A DNA stretch of 64,000 bases from Rahnella inusitata_A (GTDB taxonomy: Bacteria; Pseudomonadota; Gammaproteobacteria; Enterobacterales; Enterobacteriaceae), in the NCBI RefSeq assembly GCF_965118895.1, contig NZ_CBCPJJ010000008.1, positions 248,001-312,000 of the forward strand. Direction: 5' to 3'. Under the pieces are notes generated by a model. It was not told the origin of the DNA. It saw only the letters and a list, made by a program, of their open reading frames with translations, and searched no databases. Within the stretch, counting starts at the first letter, position 1; each line of letters begins with the position of its first letter. A program made the position numbers and the translations under genes. Shown here in pieces: positions 1 through 8,918 of the stretch.

Positions 1-35
1 CCTATAATAATTCGAAATATCCAAGGAAGCGGGCA

Positions 36-425
36 ATGATCTACGTCTGGATAAAAAATCTGCATTTGCTTACCGTTACGCTGAGTATTTCGCTGTTTGT
101 TTTACGTTTTTTCTGGAAATGGGCGGGTTCTGCTATGATGCAGAAACGCTGGGTGAAGGTCGTGCCACACGTAGTGGACACGTTGCTGTTATTAAGCGGT
201 ATCTCGCTTATCTTCATCACACACTTTTATCCGTTCAGCCCACAGGGAACCTGGCTGACCGAAAAGCTTTTCGGCGTTATTATCTACATCGCGTTAGGTT
301 TTGTAGCCCTGAGCAAGCGCCCCGTTAGCCAGAAAACACGCTGGCTGGCCTTTATTCTGGCCCTGGCTTGTCTCTATCTGGTTCTCAAACTGGCGCTGAC
401 GAAAATGCCGCTGCTATTGGGATAA
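36..425 (+). CDS. sirB2: SirB2 family inner-membrane protein
   Basis: The 129-residue product is almost entirely hydrophobic, with four likely membrane segments at about residues 5-23, 45-62, 72-92 and 104-122, and has the length of enterobacterial SirB2. Its biochemical role is not known. An AAGGAAG ribosome site lies just before the ATG. The stop codon is two bases from the sirB1 start, and kdsA follows, which is the conserved enterobacterial order sirB2-sirB1-kdsA. The window begins inside the upstream intergenic stretch, so prmC, the usual preceding gene, is not seen. Confidence 0.9.
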   Translation: MIYVWIKNLHLLTVTLSISLFVLRFFWKWAGSAMMQKRWVKVVPHVVDTLLLLSGISLIFITHFYPFSPQGTWLTEKLFGVIIYIALGFVALSKRPVSQKTRWLAFILALACLYLVLKLALTKMPLLLG

Positions 426-427
426 CT

Positions 428-1237
428 ATGAGTACCCTTGCTGATTTCGAATTTAATACTGCCCGTCTCAGTGCCGGAGTGATCAAAGTGACAGAGTCCG
501 TTCGCTTTGATTTCAATGCGGAAGATGTCCGCCGTCAGTTGCAACTGCTGGTTGATGAAGCGCGCCGCGCCGTGCCTGAAGATCTCGATCAGGATCAGCA
601 GCTCGAAGTCCTGATTGAACTATTTTACCGCACCTGGGGGTTTGGCGGCGCGGGCGGTGTGTATCGCCTGTCCGATGCTATCTGGATCGATAAAGTGCTG
701 GCCTCTAAGCAGGGCACACCGGTCTCGCTGGGTGTGATTTTTCTGCACATCGCGCATGAGCTTGATTTACCGCTGATGCCGGTCATTTTCCCCACGCAGC
801 TGATCCTCCGCGCAGACTGGCTGGATGAAGAGATGTGGTTGCTCAATCCTATCAACGGCGACACCCTTAACGAACATATGCTCAGCGTCTGGCTTAAAGG
901 CAATCTCGGCATCACGGCCGAAATTGAAGATGACGATCTGGAAGAAGCGGAGAACACCGTGATCGTGCGTAAAATGCTCGATACGCTCAAAGCAGCGCTG
1001 ATGGAAGAAAGACAGTTTGAACTGGCGCTGCGGGCAAGTGAAACCGTGTTGCAGTTTGACCCTGAAGACCCGTATGAAATCCGCGATCGTGGCCTGATTT
1101 ACGTGCAGCTCGACTGCAATCAGGTGGCGGTGTCTGATCTTAATTATTTTGTCGAACAGTGCCCGGAAGACCCGATTTCAGAAGTGATCAAAGTGCAGAT
1201 CCATGCGATTGAACACAAGCACGTGACGCTGCATTAA
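428..1237 (+). CDS. sirB1: SirB1 transglutaminase-like/TPR protein
   Basis: The 269-residue protein has the same length as E. coli SirB1. The N-terminal two thirds form a transglutaminase-like (SirB1_N) domain, and the C-terminal third (about residues 195-265) reads as tetratricopeptide-type helices. An in-frame ATG exists at 368 but lies inside sirB2; the ATG at 428, two bases after the sirB2 stop, gives the family length, so translation is probably coupled. The precise role in enterobacteria is unsettled. Kept in operon with sirB2 and probably kdsA. Confidence 0.92.
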   Translation: MSTLADFEFNTARLSAGVIKVTESVRFDFNAEDVRRQLQLLVDEARRAVPEDLDQDQQLEVLIELFYRTWGFGGAGGVYRLSDAIWIDKVLASKQGTPVSLGVIFLHIAHELDLPLMPVIFPTQLILRADWLDEEMWLLNPINGDTLNEHMLSVWLKGNLGITAEIEDDDLEEAENTVIVRKMLDTLKAALMEERQFELALRASETVLQFDPEDPYEIRDRGLIYVQLDCNQVAVSDLNYFVEQCPEDPISEVIKVQIHAIEHKHVTLH

Positions 1238-1331
1238 TTTATTATTACCTTACGTTATCATCTGACGAGTAGTGAAAAGCGCCTCTGGAGGCGATCTCAG
1301 ATGAAGGATTTATCACTAAAAAGGCCAAAGC

Positions 1332-2186
1332 ATGAAACATAAAGTGGTTAGCATTCAGGACATCAACGTCGCCAACGATCTGCCGTTTGTGTTGTTCGGT
1401 GGGATGAACGTACTCGAATCGCGCGACATGGCGATGCGCGTGTGCGAACACTACGTCACCGTGACGCAGAAGCTGGGCATTCCTTACGTTTTCAAGGCGT
1501 CTTTCGATAAAGCCAACCGCTCATCGATTCATTCTTACCGTGGTCCGGGTCTGGACGAAGGCATGAAGATTTTCCAGGAGCTGAAGCAGGCTTTCGGCGT
1601 GAAAATCATCACCGACGTTCACGAATCCTGGCAGGCACAGCCGGTCTCTGAAGTAGTTGACGTTATCCAGCTGCCTGCGTTTCTGGCGCGTCAGACTGAC
1701 TTAGTGGAAGCGATGGCAAAAACCGGCGCAGTCATTAACGTGAAAAAACCACAGTTTGTCAGCCCAGGTCAGATGGGTAACATCGTCGATAAATTCAAAG
1801 AAGGCGGTAACGATCAGGTCATTCTGTGCGATCGCGGCAGCAACTTCGGTTACGACAATCTGGTTGTCGACATGCTGGGCATGAACGTGATGATCAATGC
1901 CACTGGCGGTCATCCGGTGATCTTCGACGTGACCCACGCTCTGCAAACCCGCGATCCGTTTGGCGCAGCGTCCGGCGGCCGTCGTGCCCAGGTGGCTGAG
2001 CTGGCGCGTGCGGGTATGGCGGTCGGTATCGCCGGTCTGTTTATCGAAGCGCATGAAGATCCGGCTCACGCGAAATGCGACGGCCCGTCTGCGCTGCCAT
2101 TAGAGAAACTGGAACCTTTCCTGGTTCAGATGAAAGCCATCGACGATCTGGTGAAAAGCTTCCCGGCACTCGATACCAGCAAATAA
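1332..2186 (+). CDS. kdsA: 3-deoxy-8-phosphooctulonate synthase
   Basis: KdsA condenses phosphoenolpyruvate with arabinose 5-phosphate to make KDO 8-phosphate, the precursor of the inner-core sugar of lipopolysaccharide, in the cytoplasm. The protein is 284 residues, exactly the usual enterobacterial length. It begins MKHKVVSIQDINVAND and carries the conserved stretches KPQFVSPGQMGN and ATGGHPVIFDVTHALQ typical of the DAHP/KDO8P synthase barrel. A 94-base gap with a small hairpin (1280-1293) separates it from sirB1, so it may have its own promoter. A strong hairpin follows the stop. Confidence 0.98.
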   Translation: MKHKVVSIQDINVANDLPFVLFGGMNVLESRDMAMRVCEHYVTVTQKLGIPYVFKASFDKANRSSIHSYRGPGLDEGMKIFQELKQAFGVKIITDVHESWQAQPVSEVVDVIQLPAFLARQTDLVEAMAKTGAVINVKKPQFVSPGQMGNIVDKFKEGGNDQVILCDRGSNFGYDNLVVDMLGMNVMINATGGHPVIFDVTHALQTRDPFGAASGGRRAQVAELARAGMAVGIAGLFIEAHEDPAHAKCDGPSALPLEKLEPFLVQMKAIDDLVKSFPALDTSK

Positions 2187-2205
2187 TCTGGCGGTATCAG
2201 AATGA

Positions 2206-2240
2206 ACAAAGGCGACCGCTGTGGTCGCCTTTGTTGTTTA
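2206..2240 (+). terminator. Terminator after kdsA
   Basis: A perfect 12-bp stem (ACAAAGGCGACC with its complement) and five-base loop is followed by a T-rich TTGTT tract. It lies between the convergent kdsA and dauA genes and could work in both directions. Confidence 0.75.
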
Positions 2241-2250
2241 AGGGCTGCGC

Positions 2251-3912
2251 TTAAAGCGCTTCCTCCAGCTTGCCGTAGAAACTCAGTTTGCCTTCTATCG
2301 GCTGCATTCTGGCACGGGCCAGGGTTTTCAGCGGCTGGAAGGGAATTTCAGCGATGCGAACTTCGGTGCCTTCCGTCAGGTTGTCGATGAAGTTGCGCAA
2401 TGCATTCACGCCACCGGCATCCAGTACCGCGACGCGGTCCCACAGTAATACGATCACTTTCTTGCCTGCGCTGCGCGACTGTAATTCGCTGAAGATTCGT
2501 TCGGCGGCGGCGAAGAACAGCGGGCCATTGATGCGCATGACCAGCATATCGTCCGGCGTTTCGACCGGGACTTCCGTCAGGCGGGTGAGCTTAGCGATGC
2601 GGCGCATAAACAGCAGCGAGGCCATCACAATACCGGCGGTGATAGCGATCACCATGTCGAACAGCACGGTGAGGCTCATGCAGGTCAGCATGACCAGAAT
2701 GTCGTCTTTTGGCGCGCGGCGCAGTAAATCCACCACTTTATGCGCTTCGCTCATGTTCCACGCCACCATCAGCAGCAGGGCGGCCATCGCCGCCAGCGGC
2801 AGCCACGAAAGCCACGGCGCCAGCACCAGCAGGGCGAGGATCACCAGCAGTGAGTGAATAATGGCAGAAACCGGTGAAGTCGCACCGGCGCGGACGTTGG
2901 CCGCCGAGCGGGCAATGGCGGCCGTCGCGGTGATCCCTCCAAAGAACGGGCTGACGATATTACCGATACCCTGACCGATCAGTTCATTGTCCGAGTGGTG
3001 TTTTTTACCGGTCATACCGTCGAGCACCACGGCGCACAGCAGCGATTCAATCGCGCCGAGCATCGCCATTGAAAAGGCTGCCGGTAATAACGCCTGCACC
3101 AGCGACCAGCTCAGGCCGCTGCCCTGATTCCAGGGTAGGGTGAACTGCGGCAGGATCGCCGGAATGCCGTTGCCCTGTGAACCATCAGGCAGAAGATAAT
3201 GAAAACGCGAACCGATGGTGGCGACCGGATGTCCGGCCTGCATGAAAATTGCCATCACTGCGCAACCCGCCAGCAATGCCGGAAGATGCCCGGGTACGCG
3301 CAGGCCCAGTTTCGGCCAGAAGATCAGTACGCCGAGCGTCACGATACCAATTGCCGCATCGCCATAATCCAGCGTCGGCATGGCCATCACCAGCGCCGCG
3401 ACTTTACTCAGATAGTGCTCCGGCACTGTGGCCATTGTCAGCCCGAAGAAGTCTTTGAACTGCATGGTACCGATAGTAATGGCAATCCCCGAGGTGAAAC
3501 CGAGTGTCACCGGCAGCGGAATGTATTCGATAAGCCGGCCAAAGCGCGCCATGCCCATCAGCAGTAGAATGAAACCGGACATCAGCGTCGCCAGTAATAA
3601 ACCGGAGAGGCCAAATTGTTGTGAGACCGGAAAGAGGATCACCACGAACGCGGCGGTCGGCCCGGACACGCTGAAGCGAGACCCGCCGCAAATGGCGATC
3701 ACAATCCCTGCTATCGCTGACGTATAAAGCCCGTATTGCGGCGGAACACCACTGGCAATGGCCAGTGCCATGGCGAGTGGGATCGCGATGATCCCGACAG
3801 TGACACCGGCAATGGCATCTTTGAGCAGACGTGGGAGAGAATATTTTTCATGGAAACAGGCATCAATCAGAGCACTGAACAGCCTGATACGGCGACTTCC
3901 TGAGGTATTCAT
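2251..3912 (-). CDS. dauA: SulP-family C4-dicarboxylate transporter DauA
   Basis: DauA (YchM) is an inner-membrane SLC26/SulP transporter that takes up succinate and other C4-dicarboxylates, mainly at acidic pH. The 553-residue protein starts with a short cytoplasmic end, then about 12-14 membrane segments (residues 35-435) with the signature GGSRFSVSGPTAAFVVI, and ends with a cytosolic STAS domain (about 440-553). It aligns closely with E. coli DauA as I remember it. In E. coli dauA also lies near the hemA-prfA-prmC-sirB-kdsA cluster, so the position is conserved. It is convergent with kdsA. Confidence 0.93.
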   Translation of the reverse strand: MNTSGSRRIRLFSALIDACFHEKYSLPRLLKDAIAGVTVGIIAIPLAMALAIASGVPPQYGLYTSAIAGIVIAICGGSRFSVSGPTAAFVVILFPVSQQFGLSGLLLATLMSGFILLLMGMARFGRLIEYIPLPVTLGFTSGIAITIGTMQFKDFFGLTMATVPEHYLSKVAALVMAMPTLDYGDAAIGIVTLGVLIFWPKLGLRVPGHLPALLAGCAVMAIFMQAGHPVATIGSRFHYLLPDGSQGNGIPAILPQFTLPWNQGSGLSWSLVQALLPAAFSMAMLGAIESLLCAVVLDGMTGKKHHSDNELIGQGIGNIVSPFFGGITATAAIARSAANVRAGATSPVSAIIHSLLVILALLVLAPWLSWLPLAAMAALLLMVAWNMSEAHKVVDLLRRAPKDDILVMLTCMSLTVLFDMVIAITAGIVMASLLFMRRIAKLTRLTEVPVETPDDMLVMRINGPLFFAAAERIFSELQSRSAGKKVIVLLWDRVAVLDAGGVNALRNFIDNLTEGTEVRIAEIPFQPLKTLARARMQPIEGKLSFYGKLEEAL

Positions 3913-4086
3913 ACGGCGTAAACCACCTGACGAAAAAGGATTGAAAAGAACACGGGTTATCCATTACCCGAAAGCACTAGCTTACGCCGATCCTCCTGAC
4001 GTCATCTAGATGTAAATCAAGGAGTGACAAGGCTGCGGCCTGTATCCTGTGCGCCAGTTTAATTCCCGGCAATGTGACACGTCCCG

Positions 4087-4137
4087 CTATATTTAAGTGT
4101 CGGGAACAATCAAGGCATTGATCATCTATATTTAAGT
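4087..4137. repeat. 12-bp direct repeat upstream of diguanylate cyclase gene
   Basis: CTATATTTAAGT occurs at 4087-4098 and again at 4126-4137, spaced 39 bp start to start. It lies just upstream of the cyclase start and could be a duplicated promoter or operator element. Function is not known. Confidence 0.45.
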
Positions 4138-4184
4138 TAATGCCCGTAATTTGGAGAGAAAAGCGTGAGGGGACGCATTTATCT

Positions 4185-5294
4185 ATGCCGGATATCATAT
4201 CGCTCAATAGCTTGTATGCGGATATTTGCGTTACGTATGCCACGCTGTCGATTATCTTTTTTGTCCTGAGTCGCAGCGAACCCTTCACCTTTCAAGGAGC
4301 ACACTGGAAACGCATCGTCTTCGGCGTCGTGGCGGGATTTACCGCACTGTATTTGCGTGGCAACCGTCTGGTACTGGTCGACGACTTATCCTTCAGTTTC
4401 GAAATGCTGCCGATGATTTTAGTCACCTTTTTTGGTGGCTGGCTCAGCGGGCTGTGCAGTTTTATTGTGGCGTTTTTATTCAGCGGCATGTTCACCCTCA
4501 ATAATCTGTTTATCGCCATCATTCTTTGTACGCTGTTCACTTTCCGCGTCTGGCGCAGACGCAAACATCGCGAACTCTATATTACCATTATTCTGGTCGG
4601 AATTTTCCGCCTGGCGCTGGTGTCGGGTATTCATGGGATCGACGTTCCCTGGTCAGAACTGCTTTTTTATCAGGCAATTGCCGCGGGTTGTATGATCCTC
4701 TGTTATCACGCGCTGAATTATAAAGAGATGTACATGAGCAAAGTCTTCACCATTCGGGTGAAGGCGGCCACCGATGATCTGACGCAAATTAACAATCGCG
4801 CCAGCATCGATTACTGGCTGGCGCAACGGCAGGTGCAGCGTGAAGCCTGCGGGCTGATTTTGCTGGATATCGATAACTTCAAACACGTCAACGACACGCT
4901 CGGGCATCTGGCCGGGGACCGGGTTTTGATCGAAGTGGGGCGGTTACTGCGGCATCTGACGCGAAATGATGATTTTGCCGGTCGCTACGGCGGTGAAGAG
5001 TTTCTGGTGATGACCTCGAATTACGATCCCGATACGCTGCTGGCGATTGCCGAACGTATCCGCAAAGAGGTCGAAGATTGCCTCATTATTCTTGAGGATG
5101 GCAGGGAGCTAAAAGTGACAGCGTCACTTGGCGTATCGCTCTATCTGCCGGGAATGATTATCCGTAAATCCCTGAAACTTGCCGATTTATCTTTATACGA
5201 GGCCAAGCGGCAGGGGAAAAATCGTGTGGTCGGCAGTTCTATTCTGACGCTGGCCGCGCTGGGGGATAAACGTCTGCCTACCCGAAATCCCTGA
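4185..5294 (+). CDS. Membrane diguanylate cyclase (5TM + GGDEF)
   Basis: This enzyme should make cyclic di-GMP from two GTP. The protein has about 369 residues. Six or so hydrophobic segments fill residues 5-190 and resemble the 5TM-LYT sensor type, followed by a GGDEF domain (about 200-355). The active loop reads GGEEF. The product-inhibition I-site RxxD (RNDD) sits exactly five residues before it, so the enzyme should be active and feedback-inhibited. An ATG at 4140 is in frame, but the one at 4185 has a GAGGGG ribosome site, so I chose it. The ligand sensed is unknown. It stands alone, with a terminator after it. Confidence 0.88.
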   Translation: MPDIISLNSLYADICVTYATLSIIFFVLSRSEPFTFQGAHWKRIVFGVVAGFTALYLRGNRLVLVDDLSFSFEMLPMILVTFFGGWLSGLCSFIVAFLFSGMFTLNNLFIAIILCTLFTFRVWRRRKHRELYITIILVGIFRLALVSGIHGIDVPWSELLFYQAIAAGCMILCYHALNYKEMYMSKVFTIRVKAATDDLTQINNRASIDYWLAQRQVQREACGLILLDIDNFKHVNDTLGHLAGDRVLIEVGRLLRHLTRNDDFAGRYGGEEFLVMTSNYDPDTLLAIAERIRKEVEDCLIILEDGRELKVTASLGVSLYLPGMIIRKSLKLADLSLYEAKRQGKNRVVGSSILTLAALGDKRLPTRNP

Positions 5295-5305
5295 TAATGA
5301 AAATG

Positions 5306-5334
5306 AAAAGGAGCCGGTTATCGACTCCTTTTTT
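5306..5334 (+). terminator. Terminator after diguanylate cyclase gene
   Basis: An AAAAGGAG / CTCCTTTT stem with an 11-base loop is followed by TT. It lies between convergent genes and is symmetrical enough to act both ways. Confidence 0.75.
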
Positions 5335-5366
5335 GCGTTTATGCGTGTGTCCTTCTTCTGCGCCCG

Positions 5367-6686
5367 TTACTTCTGCGTGCCTTCCTCAATCTCTGGCGGA
5401 GAAGTCAGATCTGCGGCTTTACGCATTTCCCCGACGTCCTTCGCCGTGACCGTGGCGGCCGCCGGATTGCCAAACTGCTTGCTGACGTAGTTGCTCAGCG
5501 TAGCAATCTGTTCATCATCCAGCTGGTTGGCGAAAGACGGCATCATCACTTCACCTTTTTCCATATGACGCTGGACGCCATTGAGGATCACCGACACCTG
5601 ATTGCGGTTGTCATAAGAACCGGTGCTGGAGTGGTGGAAGAGTGAAGGATAGGCGTGGAAGCCTGCGCCAATTCCTTCTCCGCCTTTGCCGTGGCAGGCG
5701 GCGCAGCTGGCGTTGAACAGCGCTGCGGCGGATTTATCCATCGACAGACCCTGAGCGCGCACCGGATAGACATCCCGATCTTTCTGGCCCCATGCATCGC
5801 GCGGTTTGGTTTGTTTCTCATCGCCCACCGCCGGAACCGAACGGATGTAGGTGGCGATGGCGTTCAGATCGCTGTCCGAAAGATGTTGCAGGCTGTGCTC
5901 AATGGCTTCAGCCATCGCACCCGACGCCGAGGCTTTTCCGGCGACGAAACCGGTTTTCAGATAAGCCACCAGCTCTTCCTGCGACCAGTTGCCAATGCCG
6001 GCGTTTTTATCTGGCGTAATGTTAAACGCCGTCCATGCGCCCAGATCGCCACCTGAAAGGGCTTTGTCGTTGTCCATGCCCATGGTCAGCGTGCGCGGCG
6101 TGTGGCAGGTGCCGCAGTGCTCGAGGGCTTCCACCAGATACGCGCCCCGGTTCCAGTCGGCGGACTTCGACGGATCGTTTTTCAACTCGCCTTTGTCGAA
6201 GTTAAACCACTTCCAGACGCGCATACCCCAGCGCTGGTTGAACGGGAATGACAAATCGGTCTGCGGCCCGGCGGAATGCACCGCCGGTTGCGACATCAGA
6301 TAGGCTTTGATCGCCAGCACTTCGTCGCGTTTCATTTTGGTAAAGGAGTCATAGGGCATGGCCGGATAAAGCTGCTGACCTTCTTTGCCCACGCCTTCGC
6401 GCACTGCGCGCACGAATTCCTCGTCCGTCCAGTTGCCGATCCCAAACTCTTTATCGGATGAAATATTCGTGCCGTAAATCACCCCGAAAGGGGAAGCCAG
6501 CGGATAGCCGCCGCCAAATTTTGCGCTTTTATCCGCACCCGGCGCGGTATGGCAGGCAGTACAGTCACCGGCGATCGCCAGATATTCACCACGTTTAATG
6601 AGCGCGGTATTCTCTGGCGTAACCGCTGCCAAGACGCTGGTCGCCACCATTAACGGCAACATCGCCAGCATGAAATTCATTTTCAT
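5367..6686 (-). CDS. Triheme cytochrome c subunit of membrane-bound dehydrogenase
   Basis: This is the electron-transfer subunit of a periplasmic flavoprotein dehydrogenase and passes electrons to ubiquinone. The 439-residue protein has a Sec signal peptide (residues 1-20, ending VLA-A) and three CXXCH heme sites at residues 42-46, 191-195 and 328-332, as in gluconate, alcohol and fructose dehydrogenase cytochromes. It is the last gene of a four-gene minus-strand unit, 18 bases after the GMC subunit gene. The substrate cannot be read from this subunit; gluconate is the commonest for this gene set in enterics. Confidence 0.92.
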   Translation of the reverse strand: MKMNFMLAMLPLMVATSVLAAVTPENTALIKRGEYLAIAGDCTACHTAPGADKSAKFGGGYPLASPFGVIYGTNISSDKEFGIGNWTDEEFVRAVREGVGKEGQQLYPAMPYDSFTKMKRDEVLAIKAYLMSQPAVHSAGPQTDLSFPFNQRWGMRVWKWFNFDKGELKNDPSKSADWNRGAYLVEALEHCGTCHTPRTLTMGMDNDKALSGGDLGAWTAFNITPDKNAGIGNWSQEELVAYLKTGFVAGKASASGAMAEAIEHSLQHLSDSDLNAIATYIRSVPAVGDEKQTKPRDAWGQKDRDVYPVRAQGLSMDKSAAALFNASCAACHGKGGEGIGAGFHAYPSLFHHSSTGSYDNRNQVSVILNGVQRHMEKGEVMMPSFANQLDDEQIATLSNYVSKQFGNPAAATVTAKDVGEMRKAADLTSPPEIEEGTQK

Positions 6687-6704
6687 TGCTCAATCCTCAG
6701 AAAA

Positions 6705-8309
6705 TCAGGCCAGGCTTTTCAGCACCGTATCCGCCATGCGTAAAGCCAGCGCCGTACCGGACAGCGTGGAGTTCACCGTCGAGGCCGACGGCATGATGCC
6801 GGTACCGGCGATAAACAGGTTCGGATGATCGTGTGTGCGACAGTCGCCATCCACTACCGAATCCTTCGGATCACTGCCCATGATCATGGTGCCGGTGATG
6901 TGCTGGTTGTTGTCATACACGCCACGTTTGCTGTACACCACGTCGGTACCGCCCATTTCTTTGACGATCTTCTGGAAGTCGAGCATCGACTGGTCATAGC
7001 CGCGATGAACGTATTCCGGGAATTTGTAATACACCTCAAGACGCGGAATACCCCATTCATCTTTTTCGGTTTTGCTTAAGACGACACGATTTTCCGGCTC
7101 CGGCAGCATCTCCAGCAGGCATTTGAGCTGAATAAACCGCTCAGACTGAAAAGTCAGTTTGTCGTTCAGCGCTTTGCCGTAATAGCCCTGGCGTACCAGA
7201 CGCTCGGTCAGATATCGCACCGGTGAGGTGTTTGCCACATCGATGCGCAGCGCGGAACGTTCGCCACGGAATTCACCGTCGCGCAGGTTATTGATACTGC
7301 CCGGACGCATCGGACCGCGGCCAAAATACACCGGCTCATCGGCGTAGAACTCCACGGAGGTCCCCGGATGATCCATCAGGTTTCGTCCCACCATGCCGGA
7401 GCTGTTGGCGATACCATTTGGGTATTTTTCGCTGGTGGACATCAGCAGCAGTTTCGGGCTTTCAATACCGTTGGCGGTCAGCACGAACCGTTTACCGGTG
7501 ACTTTGTGCATCACTTTGTCGGCATCGAGATAATGCACAGCGACGATTTCGCCACTGTCGTTGGCTTCAATTTTGCACACCACGGCGTTGGCAATGACAC
7601 GCACGCCGGCTTCGATAGCTTTACGGGCGGAGATGCCGCCGTGGTATTGCGCATCGATCGGGCAGACCGGCATACAGTTATTGTTACCGCAGCAGGCAGG
7701 ACGGCCATCATAAGGAATACTGTTGCGCGCCTGCGGACCAATACCCAGCACATAACCCAGTTTGGCGATGCGTTTACTGATGCGGTCAAAACCGTAAGGC
7801 AGCGGAATACCCGGCAGCGGATAGGGCTGCGAACGCGGAGAATCCAGCGCATCGTCACCGGATACGCCCATCTGGATTTCGGCCTCGGTGTAATAAGGTT
7901 CGAGATCGTCGTAGCCGATCGGCCAGTCGCGACCGATGCCGTACAGGGTTTTGATCTTCATGTCGTTCGGCAGCAGGCGAAACGCTTGTCCGGCCCAGTG
8001 CCAGGTGGTGCCGCCGACGCCGCGCAGGTATTGCGCCGCATATAAATCCGGGCCTTTCTGGATCAGATAGTTATTATCTTTTGGCTGGAATTTCGGCTGC
8101 GGAGCCCAGGGTTTCGGTGGATACGGCTCGGTGAAATCGCCTTTCAGCGGCGACTGCCGGAACAGTTCCACCGCTTCATCGCGTTTAATGACCGGCCCTG
8201 AATCGAGCATCAGCACGGAAACCCCGGCTTTGACCATTTTCAGCGCCGCCAGGGAGCCGGCAATACCGGCACCGATAACGACAACGTCTGCGTTCAGTGC
8301 ATCAGCCAT
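6705..8309 (-). CDS. GMC-family FAD dehydrogenase large subunit (gluconate 2-dehydrogenase-like)
   Basis: This is the catalytic flavoprotein of a periplasm-facing dehydrogenase that oxidises a sugar, sugar acid or polyol. The 534 residues open with the FAD-binding VVIGAGIAGS motif (GxGxxG at 13-18) and end with a GMC C-terminal domain containing NQHITGT and STVNSTLSG, the usual active-site His and Asn region. It has no signal peptide and is presumably carried out with its Tat-signal partner. Cysteines at 206, 207, 212 and 216 have the spacing I recall for the 3Fe-4S site of FAD glucose dehydrogenase. It overlaps the small-subunit gene by eight bases. Confidence 0.9.
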   Translation of the reverse strand: MADALNADVVVIGAGIAGSLAALKMVKAGVSVLMLDSGPVIKRDEAVELFRQSPLKGDFTEPYPPKPWAPQPKFQPKDNNYLIQKGPDLYAAQYLRGVGGTTWHWAGQAFRLLPNDMKIKTLYGIGRDWPIGYDDLEPYYTEAEIQMGVSGDDALDSPRSQPYPLPGIPLPYGFDRISKRIAKLGYVLGIGPQARNSIPYDGRPACCGNNNCMPVCPIDAQYHGGISARKAIEAGVRVIANAVVCKIEANDSGEIVAVHYLDADKVMHKVTGKRFVLTANGIESPKLLLMSTSEKYPNGIANSSGMVGRNLMDHPGTSVEFYADEPVYFGRGPMRPGSINNLRDGEFRGERSALRIDVANTSPVRYLTERLVRQGYYGKALNDKLTFQSERFIQLKCLLEMLPEPENRVVLSKTEKDEWGIPRLEVYYKFPEYVHRGYDQSMLDFQKIVKEMGGTDVVYSKRGVYDNNQHITGTMIMGSDPKDSVVDGDCRTHDHPNLFIAGTGIMPSASTVNSTLSGTALALRMADTVLKSLA

Positions 8310-8859
8310 GAGCGTTTACCTCCTGAGTGTTTTGCGATGCGGCAGCAGGTTTGTGGATCCAGAAATTCGGTTCACCCGGCGCATAGCTGGGAGGCAGCAG
8401 GTTATTTTTCAGCAGCTGATAGCTGACGATATTTTCGAATCCGATGCATTGCTGACTGCCCGGCTGACCGACCACGCCGAGATACCAGCCGCTGACCAGT
8501 TGCTGATACAACTTCGCCATTTCAGCCGGTTGCTGTGCTAACAGCAGATGCAGGGAGTCGCCGACGACGTCAGTATTTTCAGCGATCAGTACCGAAAGTG
8601 CATCGAGCTGGGTGTCGAGTTTGGCATGATGCAGCCAGCTATAGAGTGCCTGCGCAAGATGGGGTTCCAGCGCATCCATACCGGTCAGCTGTCTGGAAAG
8701 CCGCATAAAACTGGCGGGCATAGTCACGGCCGATGCCAGAGGCGGCGCGGCGTGAGCCAGTGTGGCAAACACGCCACCGCCGAGTAGCTGGCTGCCGATC
8801 CCGGCTGCCAGCACGCCCGCAGTGCCGAGAACCATCCGGCGACGAGAGAGGTTGATCAT
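8302..8859 (-). CDS. Dehydrogenase small (gamma) subunit with Tat signal
   Basis: The 185-residue protein belongs to the gluconate 2-dehydrogenase subunit 3 type. Its N-terminus carries a twin-arginine motif (SRRRMVLGT) followed by a hydrophobic stretch, so it should pull the folded flavoprotein through the Tat system. The start at 8859 is chosen over an in-frame ATG at 8895 because GGAAAAG precedes it at good spacing and it places the twin arginines near the N-terminus. It lies between the HbpS-like gene and the GMC gene, in the standard order small, large, cytochrome. Confidence 0.87.
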   Translation of the reverse strand: MINLSRRRMVLGTAGVLAAGIGSQLLGGGVFATLAHAAPPLASAVTMPASFMRLSRQLTGMDALEPHLAQALYSWLHHAKLDTQLDALSVLIAENTDVVGDSLHLLLAQQPAEMAKLYQQLVSGWYLGVVGQPGSQQCIGFENIVSYQLLKNNLLPPSYAPGEPNFWIHKPAAASQNTQEVNAHG

Positions 8860-8918
8860 TGTGTCTTTTCCATAAAACGGCCACGGCGTGGCCATTAATC
8901 AAACTGTTTCGGATGGGG

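Noticed and set aside
1280..1293. Small hairpin before kdsA
   Set aside because: A five-base stem is too short to claim a function.
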